DNA of 64,000 nt from Thalassospira alkalitolerans (GTDB lineage Bacteria; Pseudomonadota; Alphaproteobacteria; Rhodospirillales; Thalassospiraceae). Positions within the stretch are counted from its first letter, which is position 1. Each line of letters begins with the position of its first letter. The stretch is from assembly GCF_002115745.1 (NCBI RefSeq), contig NZ_JFKB01000005.1, forward strand, positions 62,001-126,000. Reading direction: 5' to 3'. Shown here piece after piece: positions 1 to 9,568 of this stretch. The translations under genes were made by a program, and so were the position numbers. The notes under the pieces were generated by a model. That model ran no database searches. It was given only the letters and a program-made list of their open reading frames with translations, and was not told where the DNA came from.

Positions 1-484
1 TAGGGCATGGTGCCCGGTTGATCTGGCGGCATGTTGCGCTGTTGAACGAGCTGTATCTTGCAAGAGTTGAAGCCACAGTATGGCTTGCCGTGGTCAAAGC
101 TGCGGTAAATATTCCTATTGTTTCCCAAATGTCATCAACATCAAGATGATGGATCGCCGTGATGGGCGATGGTCGGCTTTTATATGGCTTTGACGCTACG
201 TCTGTATGGGAATGGAATGTTGTGCAAAGGGTGGCAAAAGGCGGCTCTGAGCAGGCTGGTCATCGTGGATGCGTTCCTTATCCCAAAATCAGTGCGTTCT
301 CATTCTGGATAAAATAAGGCGCAAATTGGCTTTATTGTTTCCTGTGAGGAAAATGAGTGTTGCATCCTGTCTGGCTTGAGGGGCGGGGGCCATGCTGTCA
401 TTGTTTTACCAGTTCTGTTGCGATGCAATATTATGTCCTGACCGCACGATGCGTCGGACAATTTTGATAAAAAGGGATGTTGAT
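1..484. other. Gene-free left edge and yceI upstream region
   Basis: I see no convincing coding region here. A short hairpin (GGGCA/TGCCC, 3-15) lies at the very edge. The remainder should hold the promoter of the yceI operon, but I cannot pick out a promoter with confidence. Confidence 0.5.
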
Positions 485-1078
485 ATGTTTACTTCGCTGA
501 AAAAGGCCGGTTTTGCACTGGCGATTGTCGCGGGTTTGTCCGGGGCAGCTGTTTGCGCACAGGCAGCCGAGACCTATAAACTCGATCCGAGCCACACCAG
601 CGTGATTTTTGTCGTCAACCATCTTGGTTTTTCGAATTTCCAGGGCCGTTTTGGCGGTGCGACCGGTGATTTGACGCTTGATCGCGAAAACCCGGCAGCA
701 TCATCGGCCAGTATTTCGATTGATCTTGCCCAAATCGATAGCGGTGTCGAGGCGCTTGATAATCATATGAAATCTGCTGATTTCTTTGATGTTGCAAACC
801 ATCCGACCGCGACGTTCAAAAGCACGTCGGTTGAACTTACCGGCGAAACGACAGCGACCATTACGGGCGATCTGACGATTTTGGGGCAAACCAAACCGGT
901 TGTGTTTGATGTGACCCTGACCGGTGAAGGCGACAACCCGATGAGCAGCACCCATACCCTTGGCTTTGCCGCAACCGCAACGGTTACCCGTTCGGAATTT
1001 GGCATGACCTATCTGGTGCCAGCCGTCAGCGACGACGTTGAATTGCAGATTTCGACCGAGTTCCTGCAGCAGAAATAA
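485..1078 (+). CDS. YceI family periplasmic protein (first copy)
   Basis: This is a 197-residue YceI-like protein, a lipocalin-type beta barrel that binds polyisoprenoid or amphipathic ligands in the periplasm. The chosen ATG gives a classic signal peptide (MFTSLKKAGF, a hydrophobic core, cleavage near AQA-AE). An in-frame start at 392 would add 31 residues that do not resemble a leader. The mature N-terminus YKLDPSHTSVIF and the later segments MKSADFFDVANHPTATF and ILGQTKPVVFDV are typical of the family. It is followed by a cytochrome b561 gene and a second yceI, an association often seen in proteobacteria. Its exact ligand cannot be read from the sequence. Confidence 0.9.
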   Translation: MFTSLKKAGFALAIVAGLSGAAVCAQAAETYKLDPSHTSVIFVVNHLGFSNFQGRFGGATGDLTLDRENPAASSASISIDLAQIDSGVEALDNHMKSADFFDVANHPTATFKSTSVELTGETTATITGDLTILGQTKPVVFDVTLTGEGDNPMSSTHTLGFAATATVTRSEFGMTYLVPAVSDDVELQISTEFLQQK

Positions 1079-1088
1079 TTTCCGGACA

Positions 1089-1148
1089 AACCGGCGGCAT
1101 CACCGGGTTTTCGGTTTTGATTACCGAATGCCGGAACAGCCGCCGGTT
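1089..1148 (+). terminator. Extended hairpin between yceI and cytochrome b561 genes
   Basis: Ten-base arms AACCGGCGGC (1089-1098) and GCCGCCGGTT (1139-1148) enclose a nested hairpin TTCGGT/ACCGAA (1110-1115 and 1123-1128), and a short T run follows. It could act as a partial terminator or an mRNA-stabilising element that separates expression of the first yceI from the two downstream genes. Confidence 0.5.
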
Positions 1149-1183
1149 TTTCTATTTCGGGAAGACCATGAAAGGACCGGCCT

Positions 1184-1738
1184 ATGGCACTACGCAGCAC
1201 GCAAACGGGTTTTGGTTCCGTGACCAAAGCCGTTCATTGGCTGATGGCGATCCTGTTTGCCACGATGTTTGCGATCGGTTGGTATATGGATCTTTTGCCG
1301 TTGGGCATGGAAAAGCTGGTTTGGATTTCGCGCCATAAATCCATCGGGGTAACGATCCTGTTGCTTGCCATTTTACGTATTGTCTGGCGTTTGGCCGAAC
1401 AAACACCGACAGCCCTTGGCGATGTGGCATGGGAACACCGTGCCGCCAAGGCCGCACATCTGGCGCTTTATGCCGTGATGCTGGCGATGCCGCTAAGCGG
1501 GTGGTTGATGTCATCGGCGGCGAATTATTCGGTCAGTGTGTTTGGCCTGTTTACGCTTCCCGATCTGGTGGGGCCGGACAAGGTGCTTTATGAGCAATTG
1601 AAATTCGTCCATTGGGCATTGTCATGGTCGATTGTCGGTCTGGTTGGACTGCATGTCGGTGCCGCATTCAAACACCATTTTATCAATCGCGATGCGACGC
1701 TGCGCCGGATGATCCCATGGGCGGCGAAGGGGAATTGA
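1184..1738 (+). CDS. Cytochrome b561 family membrane protein
   Basis: The product is a 184-residue integral membrane diheme cytochrome b of the bacterial b561 (CybB) type, which moves electrons between quinones and periplasmic acceptors. Four hydrophobic segments are visible, with candidate heme-ligand histidines in KAVHWLMAIL, ISRHKSIGV, KFVHWAL and GLHVGAAFKHHF. The start at 1184 follows the preceding yceI by about 100 bases, and the stop lies only two bases before the next yceI start, so the two downstream genes are almost certainly cotranscribed. The electron partner is unknown; the flanking YceI proteins suggest lipid or quinone-like ligands. Confidence 0.88.
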   Translation: MALRSTQTGFGSVTKAVHWLMAILFATMFAIGWYMDLLPLGMEKLVWISRHKSIGVTILLLAILRIVWRLAEQTPTALGDVAWEHRAAKAAHLALYAVMLAMPLSGWLMSSAANYSVSVFGLFTLPDLVGPDKVLYEQLKFVHWALSWSIVGLVGLHVGAAFKHHFINRDATLRRMIPWAAKGN

Positions 1739-1740
1739 TC

Positions 1741-2328
1741 ATGATGACTTCTTTTAAAAATCTTTTGCGGGTTTCGGTGATTGTTCCGGCTTTTGCGTTA
1801 TCCGTCATCGGGGTTTCCGCCCCGGTATTGGCGGCTGATCTGTGGCAGGTTAATGCCGATGACAGCAGCATTGAATTTACCGGGACGCAGCTTGGCGCCG
1901 AATTTGACGGCAAGTTCAAGACGTTTACCGCCGAAATCGCCTTTGCCCCGGATGATCTTGCCGGATCGAAGGTTCGTGTTCTGATTGATATTGCATCTGC
2001 TGATACCGGTAATGCAGATCGGGATAGTCAGATCATTTCAGCAGACTGGTTTGATGCGGGCCAATGGCCGACGGCGAAATTCGAAACCAAATCCTTTGTC
2101 GAAGTCGCACCGGGAAAATACGAAGCCATCGCCGATTTGACAATTCGCGATGTGACACAGGAAGTGGTTTTGCCTTTCGATCTTGAGATTAGCGACAGCA
2201 AGGCAGAAGTCGAAGGCAGGCTGACAATCAAGCGCACTGATTTTGGCGTTGGTCAGGGCCAGTGGAGCGACACCAGCCAAGTCGGTGACGCGGTCACCAT
2301 CAAGATTGATATTGACGCCAGTCGTTAA
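1741..2328 (+). CDS. YceI family periplasmic protein (second copy)
   Basis: This is a 195-residue YceI paralogue, clearly diverged from the copy at 485-1078. Start codons at 1741 and 1744 are both possible (ATGATG), with a purine-rich AAGGGG upstream. The signal peptide (hydrophobic segment ending at VLAADLWQV) is followed by the family pattern, including IISADWFDAGQWPTAKFET and LTIRDVTQEVVLPFDL. It lies directly behind the cytochrome b561 gene, giving the order yceI-b561-yceI. The two barrels may hold related hydrophobic ligands for the same membrane redox protein; that is inference. Confidence 0.88.
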   Translation: MMTSFKNLLRVSVIVPAFALSVIGVSAPVLAADLWQVNADDSSIEFTGTQLGAEFDGKFKTFTAEIAFAPDDLAGSKVRVLIDIASADTGNADRDSQIISADWFDAGQWPTAKFETKSFVEVAPGKYEAIADLTIRDVTQEVVLPFDLEISDSKAEVEGRLTIKRTDFGVGQGQWSDTSQVGDAVTIKIDIDASR

Positions 2329-2417
2329 TCGCAACGTATTTTGATGTGTTTTGCGGTTCGGCGTTGCCGGGCTGTGCAAGATGCAGGATTGTAATTTTTG
2401 GACATTTTCAGGAATGA

Positions 2418-2452
2418 AAAAAGCTGCCATCGGTGAACGATGGCAGCTTTTT
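2418..2452. terminator. Bidirectional terminator
   Basis: A 15-bp perfect stem (AAAAAGCTGCCATCG and its complement, loop GTGAA) carries T runs on both strands. It sits between the convergent second yceI gene and the first chemoreceptor gene and should serve both. Confidence 0.9.
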
Positions 2453-2482
2453 GTGTGGGAGTGGGCCTGAGGGTTCCTCTCC

Positions 2483-4183
2483 CTAGATGCTTGCCTTGCT
2501 GCGTAAATCTTCAAGGAAGGTTTCGACAGCTTTATCGAGATCGACGGCTTCGCCGACCAGTTTTTCGGCGGCATGTGCAAGGCTGGATGTGCCCGATGAT
2601 ACCTTTGCCGCATTGTCGTTCACGGTTTCGATCCGCTGGGATACTTCCTCGGTTCCGCTGGCGGCCTGTGTGACATTGCGTGAAATTTCACCGATTGCAG
2701 CATGCTGTTCTTCGACAGCGGCCGATATCGCAGTCGAGCTTTCGGCAACACGCGCAATGGTTTCCGAAATCCGGCGTATGGCTTCAACCGCTTCACCGGT
2801 TTCATTTTGAACGGTAAGGATTTGTTGGTTGATTTCCTCGGTCGCCTTGGCGGTCTGATTGGCAAGGTTTTTGACCTCGGAGGCGACCACGGCAAAGCCT
2901 TTGCCTGCATCACCGGCGCGTGCGGCCTCGATCGTGGCATTCAGTGCCAGAAGGTTGGTTTGTTCGGCAATATCGCCAATCAGTTTGGCAACATCGCCAA
3001 TACGTTGGGCCGCATCGGCCAAGCCGATAACGGTTTCGTTTGTTCTGGCGGCTTCTTCATTGGCTTCGGCGGCAACGGCAGCGGAATTGGATACCTGCTG
3101 GGCGATTTCATCCGACGATGCGGTTAATTCTTCGGTTGCGGCAGAGACGGTTTGAACATTGTTTGATGTTTCGGTTGTCGCGGTTGCCACGGCGCGGGAC
3201 AATTCGCTGTTCATATTCGTCGCTTTTTGCATGTCGCCGGTTGCCGTCTGCATTTCGGTGATCGACCCGGAAATTGATTGGATCAAGCCCTTGACGCGTT
3301 GTTCAAGCGAATTTGCCATATCCATGATCGCGTTACGGCGCTGTTCTTCGGTCTTGAGTTCCATATCGCGCTGATTGGCCTGAAGTCTTTTGTTTTCCAA
3401 GGCCTGTTCGCGGAAGGAAACAACGGTATGAGCCATTTCGCCAACTTCGTCGCCGCGATCCCGACCTTCGATCTCGCCGCTGAAATCACCTCGGGCAATC
3501 AGGTTCATGCGGGATGAAAGTTTTTTCAGACTACCTGAAATGTCGCGACCAATAATCAGCCCGGTCAGGATCAGAATTAGAAGAAGGCTTGCACAAATGA
3601 CGATCACGAAAGTGGCATTTGTCCAGAAGGCTGATTGCAGATCATCGATATAGATGCCGGTGCCAATGATGTGGCCCCACGGCAGTGGAGCGGCGTATGA
3701 GAGTTTTTCGAAGGTGATTTCTTTTGGCTGGTCGGGTTTTGACCAGTAATAGGTTACAAAGCCACCGCCCGGAAGACTACCGGCCTTGACCAGTTCGCTG
3801 GTGAAATAGACGCCGTTGGAATCTTTTAGGCCGCTCAGGTTTTTGCCAATCAGTGCAGGATTGGTGCCATGCATGACCGTTTCGCCGGTTGAGGTAAAGG
3901 CAAACATATAGCCAATATCATCATCGAAGCGGGCGGGGGCCATAAAGCGATAGAAGTCGTCGATGGCCTGTTGCTGTTCAATCTCGCCTTTATCGACGCG
4001 GGCCTGATAGTTTCTTGCGATTGATGCGGAAATTTCCGTTGCTGCACGCAGTTTGTCTTTGCGATCCTCAAGCATGGTATCACGCAGGCTGATCAATTGA
4101 ATTGACGCAATGACGATAAGGCCGATCAGTGCGACGCCAGAAAGGCTGGCGATTTTGCTCCCTATCTTGAGTTTCTGTAACAT
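2483..4183 (-). CDS. Methyl-accepting chemotaxis protein (Cache-type sensor)
   Basis: The product is a 566-residue transmembrane chemoreceptor. A first membrane helix (about residues 10-30) is followed by a periplasmic single-Cache-type domain with the signature [17 protein letters not shown] second helix (about 190-212), a HAMP domain and a long cytoplasmic coiled coil come next. The hairpin tip is the highly conserved [18 protein letters not shown]. No C-terminal CheR-docking pentapeptide is visible. It lies downstream of and in the same orientation as a paralogue of equal length at 4508-6208, separated by a terminator. Small carboxylates are common ligands of this Cache class, but the ligand here is unknown. 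Confidence 0.93.
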   Translation of the reverse strand: MLQKLKIGSKIASLSGVALIGLIVIASIQLISLRDTMLEDRKDKLRAATEISASIARNYQARVDKGEIEQQQAIDDFYRFMAPARFDDDIGYMFAFTSTGETVMHGTNPALIGKNLSGLKDSNGVYFTSELVKAGSLPGGGFVTYYWSKPDQPKEITFEKLSYAAPLPWGHIIGTGIYIDDLQSAFWTNATFVIVICASLLLILILTGLIIGRDISGSLKKLSSRMNLIARGDFSGEIEGRDRGDEVGEMAHTVVSFREQALENKRLQANQRDMELKTEEQRRNAIMDMANSLEQRVKGLIQSISGSITEMQTATGDMQKATNMNSELSRAVATATTETSNNVQTVSAATEELTASSDEIAQQVSNSAAVAAEANEEAARTNETVIGLADAAQRIGDVAKLIGDIAEQTNLLALNATIEAARAGDAGKGFAVVASEVKNLANQTAKATEEINQQILTVQNETGEAVEAIRRISETIARVAESSTAISAAVEEQHAAIGEISRNVTQAASGTEEVSQRIETVNDNAAKVSSGTSSLAHAAEKLVGEAVDLDKAVETFLEDLRSKASI

Positions 4184-4507
4184 TTTTGGCCCTCGATATG
4201 GTTTGGTCCGGTTGTTCTTGCAAAAGTGGGTGTATGCAATTTTTATATTAGAGCATTGAAATATGCTAACTCATCTTTTGGGTGGTAAACGATCCGTGTT
4301 GCTGTTCTTTCGAATAGTTTTCTCAATACTTAGGTATTGGTGTTCGTGTCGTTGCTTTCAAGGAGTTCCGCAACCATAGATGTGTTTTTCAATGGGGGGA
4401 CTGCCATGATGCGACTAAATGCAGGTTATTGAGTTCTATTTTGCCATAAAAAAACGCTGCCAGAGAACCGGCAGCGTTTCTTGCTTTTGGGCTGAGATAA
4501 AGCGGTA
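4184..4507. other. Intergenic region between the two chemoreceptor genes
   Basis: No coding region is seen. The stretch holds the upstream region of the first chemoreceptor gene and the terminator of the second at 4452-4479. Confidence 0.6.
4452..4479 (-). terminator. Terminator of the second chemoreceptor gene
   Basis: Ten-base arms AAACGCTGCC and GGCAGCGTTT are separated by 8 bases. On the minus strand the hairpin is followed by a run of seven T residues, 30 bases after the stop codon of the gene ending at 4508. Confidence 0.88.
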
Positions 4508-6208
4508 TCAGTCGCGGGCCTTGCTGCGCAGATCGGCAAGGAAGGTTTCGACGGCTTCGTCCAGCGACAAGGCTTCGGCGACCAGTTTTTCGGCGGTCTG
4601 GGCCAATTGCATGGTGCCGTTTGAAACCTGACCGGCATTGTCATTGACGGTTTCAATTCGTTCCGACACTTCGCGCGTGCCGTTGGCAGCTTCCTGGACG
4701 TTGCGCGAAATTTCACCGATGGCAGCGTGCTGTTCTTCGACAGCAGCGGCAATCGCGGTTGAACTGTCAGCGACCTTGGCGATGGTTTCTGAAATGCGAC
4801 GGATTGCTTCAACCGCTTCGCCGGTTTCGTTTTGAACCGACAGGATTTGCTGGTTGATTTCCTCGGTCGCCTTGGCGGTCTGATTGGCAAGGTTTTTGAC
4901 CTCGCTTGCGACCACGGCAAAGCCTTTGCCCGCATCCCCGGCACGTGCGGCTTCGATTGTGGCGTTCAGGGCCAAAAGGTTGGTCTGTTCGGCGATATCA
5001 CCGATCAGTTTTGCCACATCACCAATTTTCTGGGCCGCATCGGCAAGGCCGGTCACTGTTTCATTGGTCCGGGTTGCTTCATCATTGGCCTGATTGGCAA
5101 TATCGGCTGAACGCGCGATCTGCTGGGCGATTTCATCAGAAGATGCGGTCAGCTCCTCGGTCGCGGCCGAGACTGTTTGAACGTTGACCGATGTTTGCGA
5201 GGTTGCGGTTGCGACATCGCCCGACAGTTTGCTGTTCATTTCGGTCGCCGATTGCATGGTGCCGGTCGCTTTTTTCATGTCCGCGATCGAGCTCGAAATC
5301 GACTGGATCAGGCCTTTGACCCGGCTTTCAAGTGCGCCGGCCATTTCAAGAACACCGGAACGGCGTTTTTCTTCGGCTTCGGTTTCAAGCTGTTTCTGGC
5401 GGGCTTGAAGTTCCTGATTATGGCGGGCCTGTTCGCGGAAGGCGACGACCGTTTTGGCCATGATGCCGACTTCATCGCGACGGTCCTGTCCTTCGATGTC
5501 ACCGGTAAAGTTGCCATCCGAAATCAGGGTCATACGATGGGAAAGCTGGCGCAGGCCCAGCGTGATATTGCGTCCGATCAAAAGGCCGGTCAGCGCGAGG
5601 ACGGCAAAAATAATGACCACAACAAACAGGATGACGGTCGCATTTTCCCAGAAAGTTTTTTCCAGATCATCGACATAAAGCCCGGTTCCAATCGCATCAC
5701 CCCATGGTAGGGTACGTGAGAAGGAAACCTTTTCATACAGCTTGTCATCCGGTTCGCCCGGTTTTGGCCAGTAATAGCTGAAAAAACCACCATCAGGGGA
5801 TTTCGCAGCCGCCAAAAGATCGCGGACAATATAGTTGCCGTTGGGATCTTTGACGCCAGACATATCAGTACCGTGCAGGGACGGTTTGGCGCCATGCAGG
5901 CGGTTGATGCCTTTTGGGGTATAGGCAAAAAGATAACCTGCGCCAGCGTCAAAACGCCCTTCAACCATCGACGTGTAATATTGGGCGATTGCGTCGGCTT
6001 CGGAAAGGTCACCCTGTTTGGCGCGGTTCTGATATCCGGCTGCAATAGTATAGGCAAGGTCAACCGTTGTCTTGATTTTGTCCTTGCGACTTTCAAGCAA
6101 GGCGCCATGCATTGACGTCAATTGAACAGTACTCAGGACAATCAGCCCAACAAGTGCAATGACTGACATCAGTGTAATTTTTTGACCAATACGAAGACTG
6201 TTTAGCAT
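4508..6208 (-). CDS. Methyl-accepting chemotaxis protein (Cache-type sensor), paralogue
   Basis: This 566-residue chemoreceptor has the same length and domain order as the gene at 2483-4183: membrane helix, single-Cache-like periplasmic domain ([17 protein letters not shown]), membrane helix, HAMP, signalling coiled coil. The signalling halves are nearly superimposable, including the tip [18 protein letters not shown] and the following [18 protein letters not shown]. The periplasmic halves differ clearly, which implies a shared kinase-coupling module with different ligand specificity. A tandem duplication is the simplest origin. The upstream region holds an unusual dyad (6325-6365). Confidence 0.93.
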   Translation of the reverse strand: MLNSLRIGQKITLMSVIALVGLIVLSTVQLTSMHGALLESRKDKIKTTVDLAYTIAAGYQNRAKQGDLSEADAIAQYYTSMVEGRFDAGAGYLFAYTPKGINRLHGAKPSLHGTDMSGVKDPNGNYIVRDLLAAAKSPDGGFFSYYWPKPGEPDDKLYEKVSFSRTLPWGDAIGTGLYVDDLEKTFWENATVILFVVVIIFAVLALTGLLIGRNITLGLRQLSHRMTLISDGNFTGDIEGQDRRDEVGIMAKTVVAFREQARHNQELQARQKQLETEAEEKRRSGVLEMAGALESRVKGLIQSISSSIADMKKATGTMQSATEMNSKLSGDVATATSQTSVNVQTVSAATEELTASSDEIAQQIARSADIANQANDEATRTNETVTGLADAAQKIGDVAKLIGDIAEQTNLLALNATIEAARAGDAGKGFAVVASEVKNLANQTAKATEEINQQILSVQNETGEAVEAIRRISETIAKVADSSTAIAAAVEEQHAAIGEISRNVQEAANGTREVSERIETVNDNAGQVSNGTMQLAQTAEKLVAEALSLDEAVETFLADLRSKARD

Positions 6209-6324
6209 CTTAATTCCTTACCACAGCATTCTATTCAGCGTGACTGTCCGGGGTGCCATCTATTCTGGACGGTGCAGACGCAGGTGCACGCGATAGTTTA
6301 AGAAGGTATGTGCATGTCTGACTG

Positions 6325-6365
6325 AAGTTTAAGTATTCGGAAATCTCAAAATCCGAAATAAACTT
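6325..6365. promoter_or_regulatory. Two-part inverted repeat upstream of chemoreceptor gene
   Basis: AAGTTTA (6325-6331) and TTCGGA (6336-6341) are mirrored by TCCGAA (6352-6357) and TAAACTT (6359-6365). The resulting stem has 13 paired bases and an asymmetric internal bulge. It lies 117 bases upstream of the start at 6208 and could be an operator or a leader RNA structure. Confidence 0.35.
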
Positions 6366-6680
6366 TAGAAGAATTTGTACTATCCAAAGGGATGGTTAGT
6401 CTATCGCTAATTGGCTATTTAGATATAGGTTTTTGGGTGTTTGTATGATCCAAAGTCGCGAAATAGGCTGTGCGGGGCGTGATACGAGGCCAATATTTTG
6501 AAATAATGGGTAGTAACCGTCGATGGCTAAACAAAGAACAGACAAAGACAAGTAGGGTAGAGGCTGTGTAAACCCTCAGAAAAATAGAGAGAACTGCAAA
6601 GCGGAATCCCATCGTCAGATCATGAAAGATGCAAGGGAATGAAAAATACCGGACCCGGCATCGTAAATCACCATCCTCAG

Positions 6681-6718
6681 GCAAAAATGACGTGCGGCAA
6701 CTTTGTGCGGCACGTCAT
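6681..6718 (-). terminator. Terminator downstream of the carboxylesterase gene
   Basis: Nine-base arms ATGACGTGC (6687-6695) and GCACGTCAT (6710-6718) form a hairpin followed on the minus strand by TTTTTG. It lies 155 bases beyond the esterase stop codon, farther than usual but in the right orientation. Confidence 0.65.
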
Positions 6719-6872
6719 CATGTTGTGGAATATGGTCATTGCCACATTCTAGGTTTTAGGTGTTTTGCATAAACATTGCCGATGGCTGAACGGCGGATAA
6801 GGTGGCAAGGCCATCGGCCGTCCGGATCAGAATGCTGTCAGGGAATTGGTTCTGTCGCCCAATCGGCAGGGA

Positions 6873-7574
6873 TCAGTTCCCCAGATGTTTGCTGAGGAAT
6901 GCCGACGCCAGATTGATGCCTTCTTCGTCAATGCCATGTTGCAGGTTTGGACGTTCGTGCAGTTCAACATCAAAACCATTCGCCGTCAGGGCTTTATGGG
7001 CCAGACGTGATGCTTCGATCGGGACGACCGGATCGGCGGTGCCATGAACCAGTATCATTGGCGGTTTTGAGCGGATGGCACCGGCAAAGGCTTCTTCGCC
7101 AAGAAGGGCACCGGAAAAACCGACCACACCGGCAATTGCCAAATTGCGACGCGGGGCGGTTTGCAGCGCCATCATCGTGCCCTGTGAAAAGCCAACCAGT
7201 GCCAGTTTGTTTGCCGGAAGGTTATGTTTGGCCAGAAGGCTATCGATAAAGTCATCAATAGAGACCGCATTTTTTGCGGCCCCTTCGGCCATGGCGCGCA
7301 GCGCACCCGACATGGTTTCGGGCTGACGGCGCAGGAATTCAGGATCGTATTCGGCCAGACTGAACCATTGACGCCCGAAAGGCGACATTTCGCACGGGAA
7401 GGGCGCATTGGGCGAATAAAAAGCAGTGTCGGGCAGGATGCGGGCAAAGCTCGGTGCCAGCCCGATCAGATCGTTGCCATCTGCGCCATAGCCATGCAGC
7501 AGGATCACGATGCTTTTTGTCGTGCCCGATGCGGCGGGCAGGATGGGCCCATTCAATGCGGTTTTGGCGGTCAT
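6873..7574 (-). CDS. Phospholipase/carboxylesterase family hydrolase
   Basis: A 233-residue cytoplasmic alpha/beta hydrolase of the YpfH/carboxylesterase group, which cleaves short-chain esters or acyl-protein thioesters. The oxyanion region is LLHGYGADGNDL near the N-terminus. The nucleophile elbow is GFSQG, the acid lies in VHGTADPVVP, and the catalytic histidine in NLQHGID near the C-terminus. Length is normal for the family and no signal peptide is seen. It is transcribed alone. The natural substrate is unknown. Confidence 0.88.
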   Translation of the reverse strand: MTAKTALNGPILPAASGTTKSIVILLHGYGADGNDLIGLAPSFARILPDTAFYSPNAPFPCEMSPFGRQWFSLAEYDPEFLRRQPETMSGALRAMAEGAAKNAVSIDDFIDSLLAKHNLPANKLALVGFSQGTMMALQTAPRRNLAIAGVVGFSGALLGEEAFAGAIRSKPPMILVHGTADPVVPIEASRLAHKALTANGFDVELHERPNLQHGIDEEGINLASAFLSKHLGN

Positions 7575-8230
7575 ATCAGATCAGGTCCCTTTGGTTATCT
7601 TTGTCATCTGATTAGCAACGCAACGGCGTAACGGCCAGTGTTTTTAATAACCGCTTTGAATAACAGCATAGCAAGGTATAGAGCAATCGCCGTAGGCATT
7701 CCGGTTGTTTGTCGGGAAAACGGTAACCGAAATAGAAATTCAGCGGGTGATTGTGTCTTTGCCCCGGATGGCAGAGGCCTGTGGATAACTTTGTGGATGG
7801 TTGACACAGTATAAGGAAAATTGATCAGTATTTGTGTCAGTCGCCAAGGACTATGACGCGAGGTGCTATTCATTGGGATAGGGTTCTATCAGGGAATCCT
7901 GATTATCTGGTCAAAAGTTGAGTTTTAAAAATATCGCGGTTTCACAGTCATTTGCTGGGGATTGTGAAAAAAATATGACGTGTAATCAGGGCGCTGGCGA
8001 TTTCGCATCCGGGATATTGGGCGTAAAGAAATCGCCTTAAGGGTGATAAAGCCATCGAAATTATTCCTCAATGTGGATTCTTTGGTATCAGAGGACATTA
8101 TTGTCCGTGTCAGACGCATCTTTTGTGGCATGGAAAACTGTGTCACAAGAATTCGTCCGGGTGATCCGGGCGATCCGGAATTTACCCCATTCGATCCTGA
8201 TGCAGGATTAAACGATTATCCGAGGCGACC
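7575..8230. other. Gene-free stretch between esterase and MATE genes
   Basis: No accepted gene. A 63-codon reading at 8043-8234 ends by overlapping the MATE start codon but has no good ribosome site or known motif. The stretch holds two DnaA-box-like sequences (7780-7800), an inverted pair TGACACA/TGTGTCA (7802-7808 and 7833-7839) and several A/T-rich patches. Confidence 0.5.
7780..7800 (-). promoter_or_regulatory. DnaA-box-like pair
   Basis: TGTGGATAA (7780-7788) is the exact complement of the consensus DnaA box TTATCCACA. TGTGGATGG (7792-7800), 12 bases on in the same orientation, matches at seven of nine positions. One exact box is expected by chance roughly once in every 130 kb counting both strands, so this is suggestive only. 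Confidence 0.3.
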
Positions 8231-9568
8231 ATGAGCCGTAGACGTCGCTGGTTCGGCAAGGGGGACCGACGCGTTCTGGCGTTGACCCTGCCGATTATTT
8301 TGTCCAATGCCACTGTGCCATTGCTTGGCGCGGTTGATACCGCCGTGGTCGGCCATCTGGACAGCCCGCATTATATTGGTGCGGTTGCGATCGGGGCGCT
8401 GATCTTTTCCTATGTTTTCTGGGGCTTTGGCTTTTTACGTATGGCGACCACCGGGCTTGCCGCACAGGCCCATGGGCGGCGCGATGCCAATGGGGTGCGT
8501 GCGGTCTTTGCCCGGGCGGCCCTGATTGCGGTGGGTGCCGGGCTTTTGGTGATGGTGCTGCAATGGCCGATTATCGAGTTGGCGATGTCGCTGATTGCGC
8601 CGTCGCCCGCGGTTGAAGCATCGGCACGGGATTATTTCCATATTCGCATCTGGGCATCGCCCGCGACACTGATGCAATATTGCATGCTGGGCTGGCTGCT
8701 GGCGATGCGTGATACCCGGGCTGTGTTTATCTTTCAGGTGGTGCTCAACAGTCTGAACATGATCCTTGATATCTTGTTTGTCCAAGGGTTCGGATGGGAT
8801 GTTAGCGGGGTGGCCGGGGCCACGGTGATTGCCGATTATTCCGGTGTGGTCCTGGGCTGGTTTTTGATGCAACCGCATCTGAAACGGCTTGGCGGGACAT
8901 GGCGCGGGATCGGAGTTTTTGATCGGGCACAGATCGCACGTCTGATGAAAATCAATGGCGATATTTTTGTGCGGACGATGGCCCTGACATCGGCCTTTGC
9001 GTTGTTTACCAGTTTTTCCGCCCGCTTTGGCGAGGTGACGCTGGCCGCCAATGCTGTGTTGCAGAACTTTTTGGTGTTTGGGTCCTTTGCCCTTGACGGG
9101 TTTGCCCATGCGGCGGAAACCCTTGTCGGGCAGGCCTATGGCGCGGAACGGCGCAAACAGTTCCTGTGGGCGGTGCGCAAGACGACCGTCTGGGCGATTG
9201 TGTCGGCCGTGGTGATGGCGATTGTTTTCGGACTGGCGGGGCCGTGGATCATTGATGGGCTAACGACGATCCCCGAAGTTCGCGAAGCTTCATATCGTTA
9301 TTTGATATGGGCGGTGATCCTGCCGGTGACCGGCGTTTTGGGATTTCAGTTCGACGGCGTATTTTTGGGCGCGATGCAGACCAAACATTGGCGCAATATG
9401 ATGCTGTTATCGGTTGTGCTTTATGCCGGGTTGGCGTGGGGGGCGGTGATGTGTGACAGCAATCATTTGTTGTGGGCGGCGCTGAATGTGTTTTTCCTGC
9501 TGCGCGGGGTGACGCTTGCGCTTTTGTTCCCGACGATCATTCCGCAAAAACGGATGGCCGGGGCTTAG
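8231..9568 (+). CDS. MATE family efflux transporter (DinF-like)
   Basis: The product is a 445-residue membrane protein with about twelve hydrophobic segments, the usual size and topology of multidrug and toxic compound extrusion carriers. The N-terminal segments TLPIILSNATVPLLGAVDT and FLRMATTGLAAQAHGRRD, and the mid-protein AHAAETLVGQAYGAERR, are characteristic of the DinF-like branch. Such carriers export cationic or amphipathic compounds using a Na+ or H+ gradient. It stands alone, convergent with an Lrp-type regulator. The substrate is unknown. Confidence 0.9.
   Translation: MSRRRRWFGKGDRRVLALTLPIILSNATVPLLGAVDTAVVGHLDSPHYIGAVAIGALIFSYVFWGFGFLRMATTGLAAQAHGRRDANGVRAVFARAALIAVGAGLLVMVLQWPIIELAMSLIAPSPAVEASARDYFHIRIWASPATLMQYCMLGWLLAMRDTRAVFIFQVVLNSLNMILDILFVQGFGWDVSGVAGATVIADYSGVVLGWFLMQPHLKRLGGTWRGIGVFDRAQIARLMKINGDIFVRTMALTSAFALFTSFSARFGEVTLAANAVLQNFLVFGSFALDGFAHAAETLVGQAYGAERRKQFLWAVRKTTVWAIVSAVVMAIVFGLAGPWIIDGLTTIPEVREASYRYLIWAVILPVTGVLGFQFDGVFLGAMQTKHWRNMMLLSVVLYAGLAWGAVMCDSNHLLWAALNVFFLLRGVTLALLFPTIIPQKRMAGA

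Larger units (their letters stand above)
6209..6872. other. Gene-free stretch upstream of the chemoreceptor gene
   Basis: About 660 bases without a convincing gene. A minus-strand reading of 89 codons at 6415-6684 has no recognisable features or ribosome site and I do not accept it. The stretch holds a dyad at 6325-6365 and the esterase terminator at 6681-6718. Confidence 0.5.

Noticed and set aside
6415-6684. 89-codon minus-strand frame
   Set aside because: No ribosome site, no recognisable motif; the region is better read as non-coding.
7780-7800. Chromosomal replication origin
   Set aside because: Only two DnaA-like boxes, and the neighbours are not those expected at an alphaproteobacterial origin.
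8043-8234. 63-codon frame overlapping the MATE start by four bases
   Set aside because: The overlap looks like coupling, but there is no ribosome site, the composition is odd (repeated GDPGD-type residues) and no family is recognised. A small upstream gene cannot be excluded.
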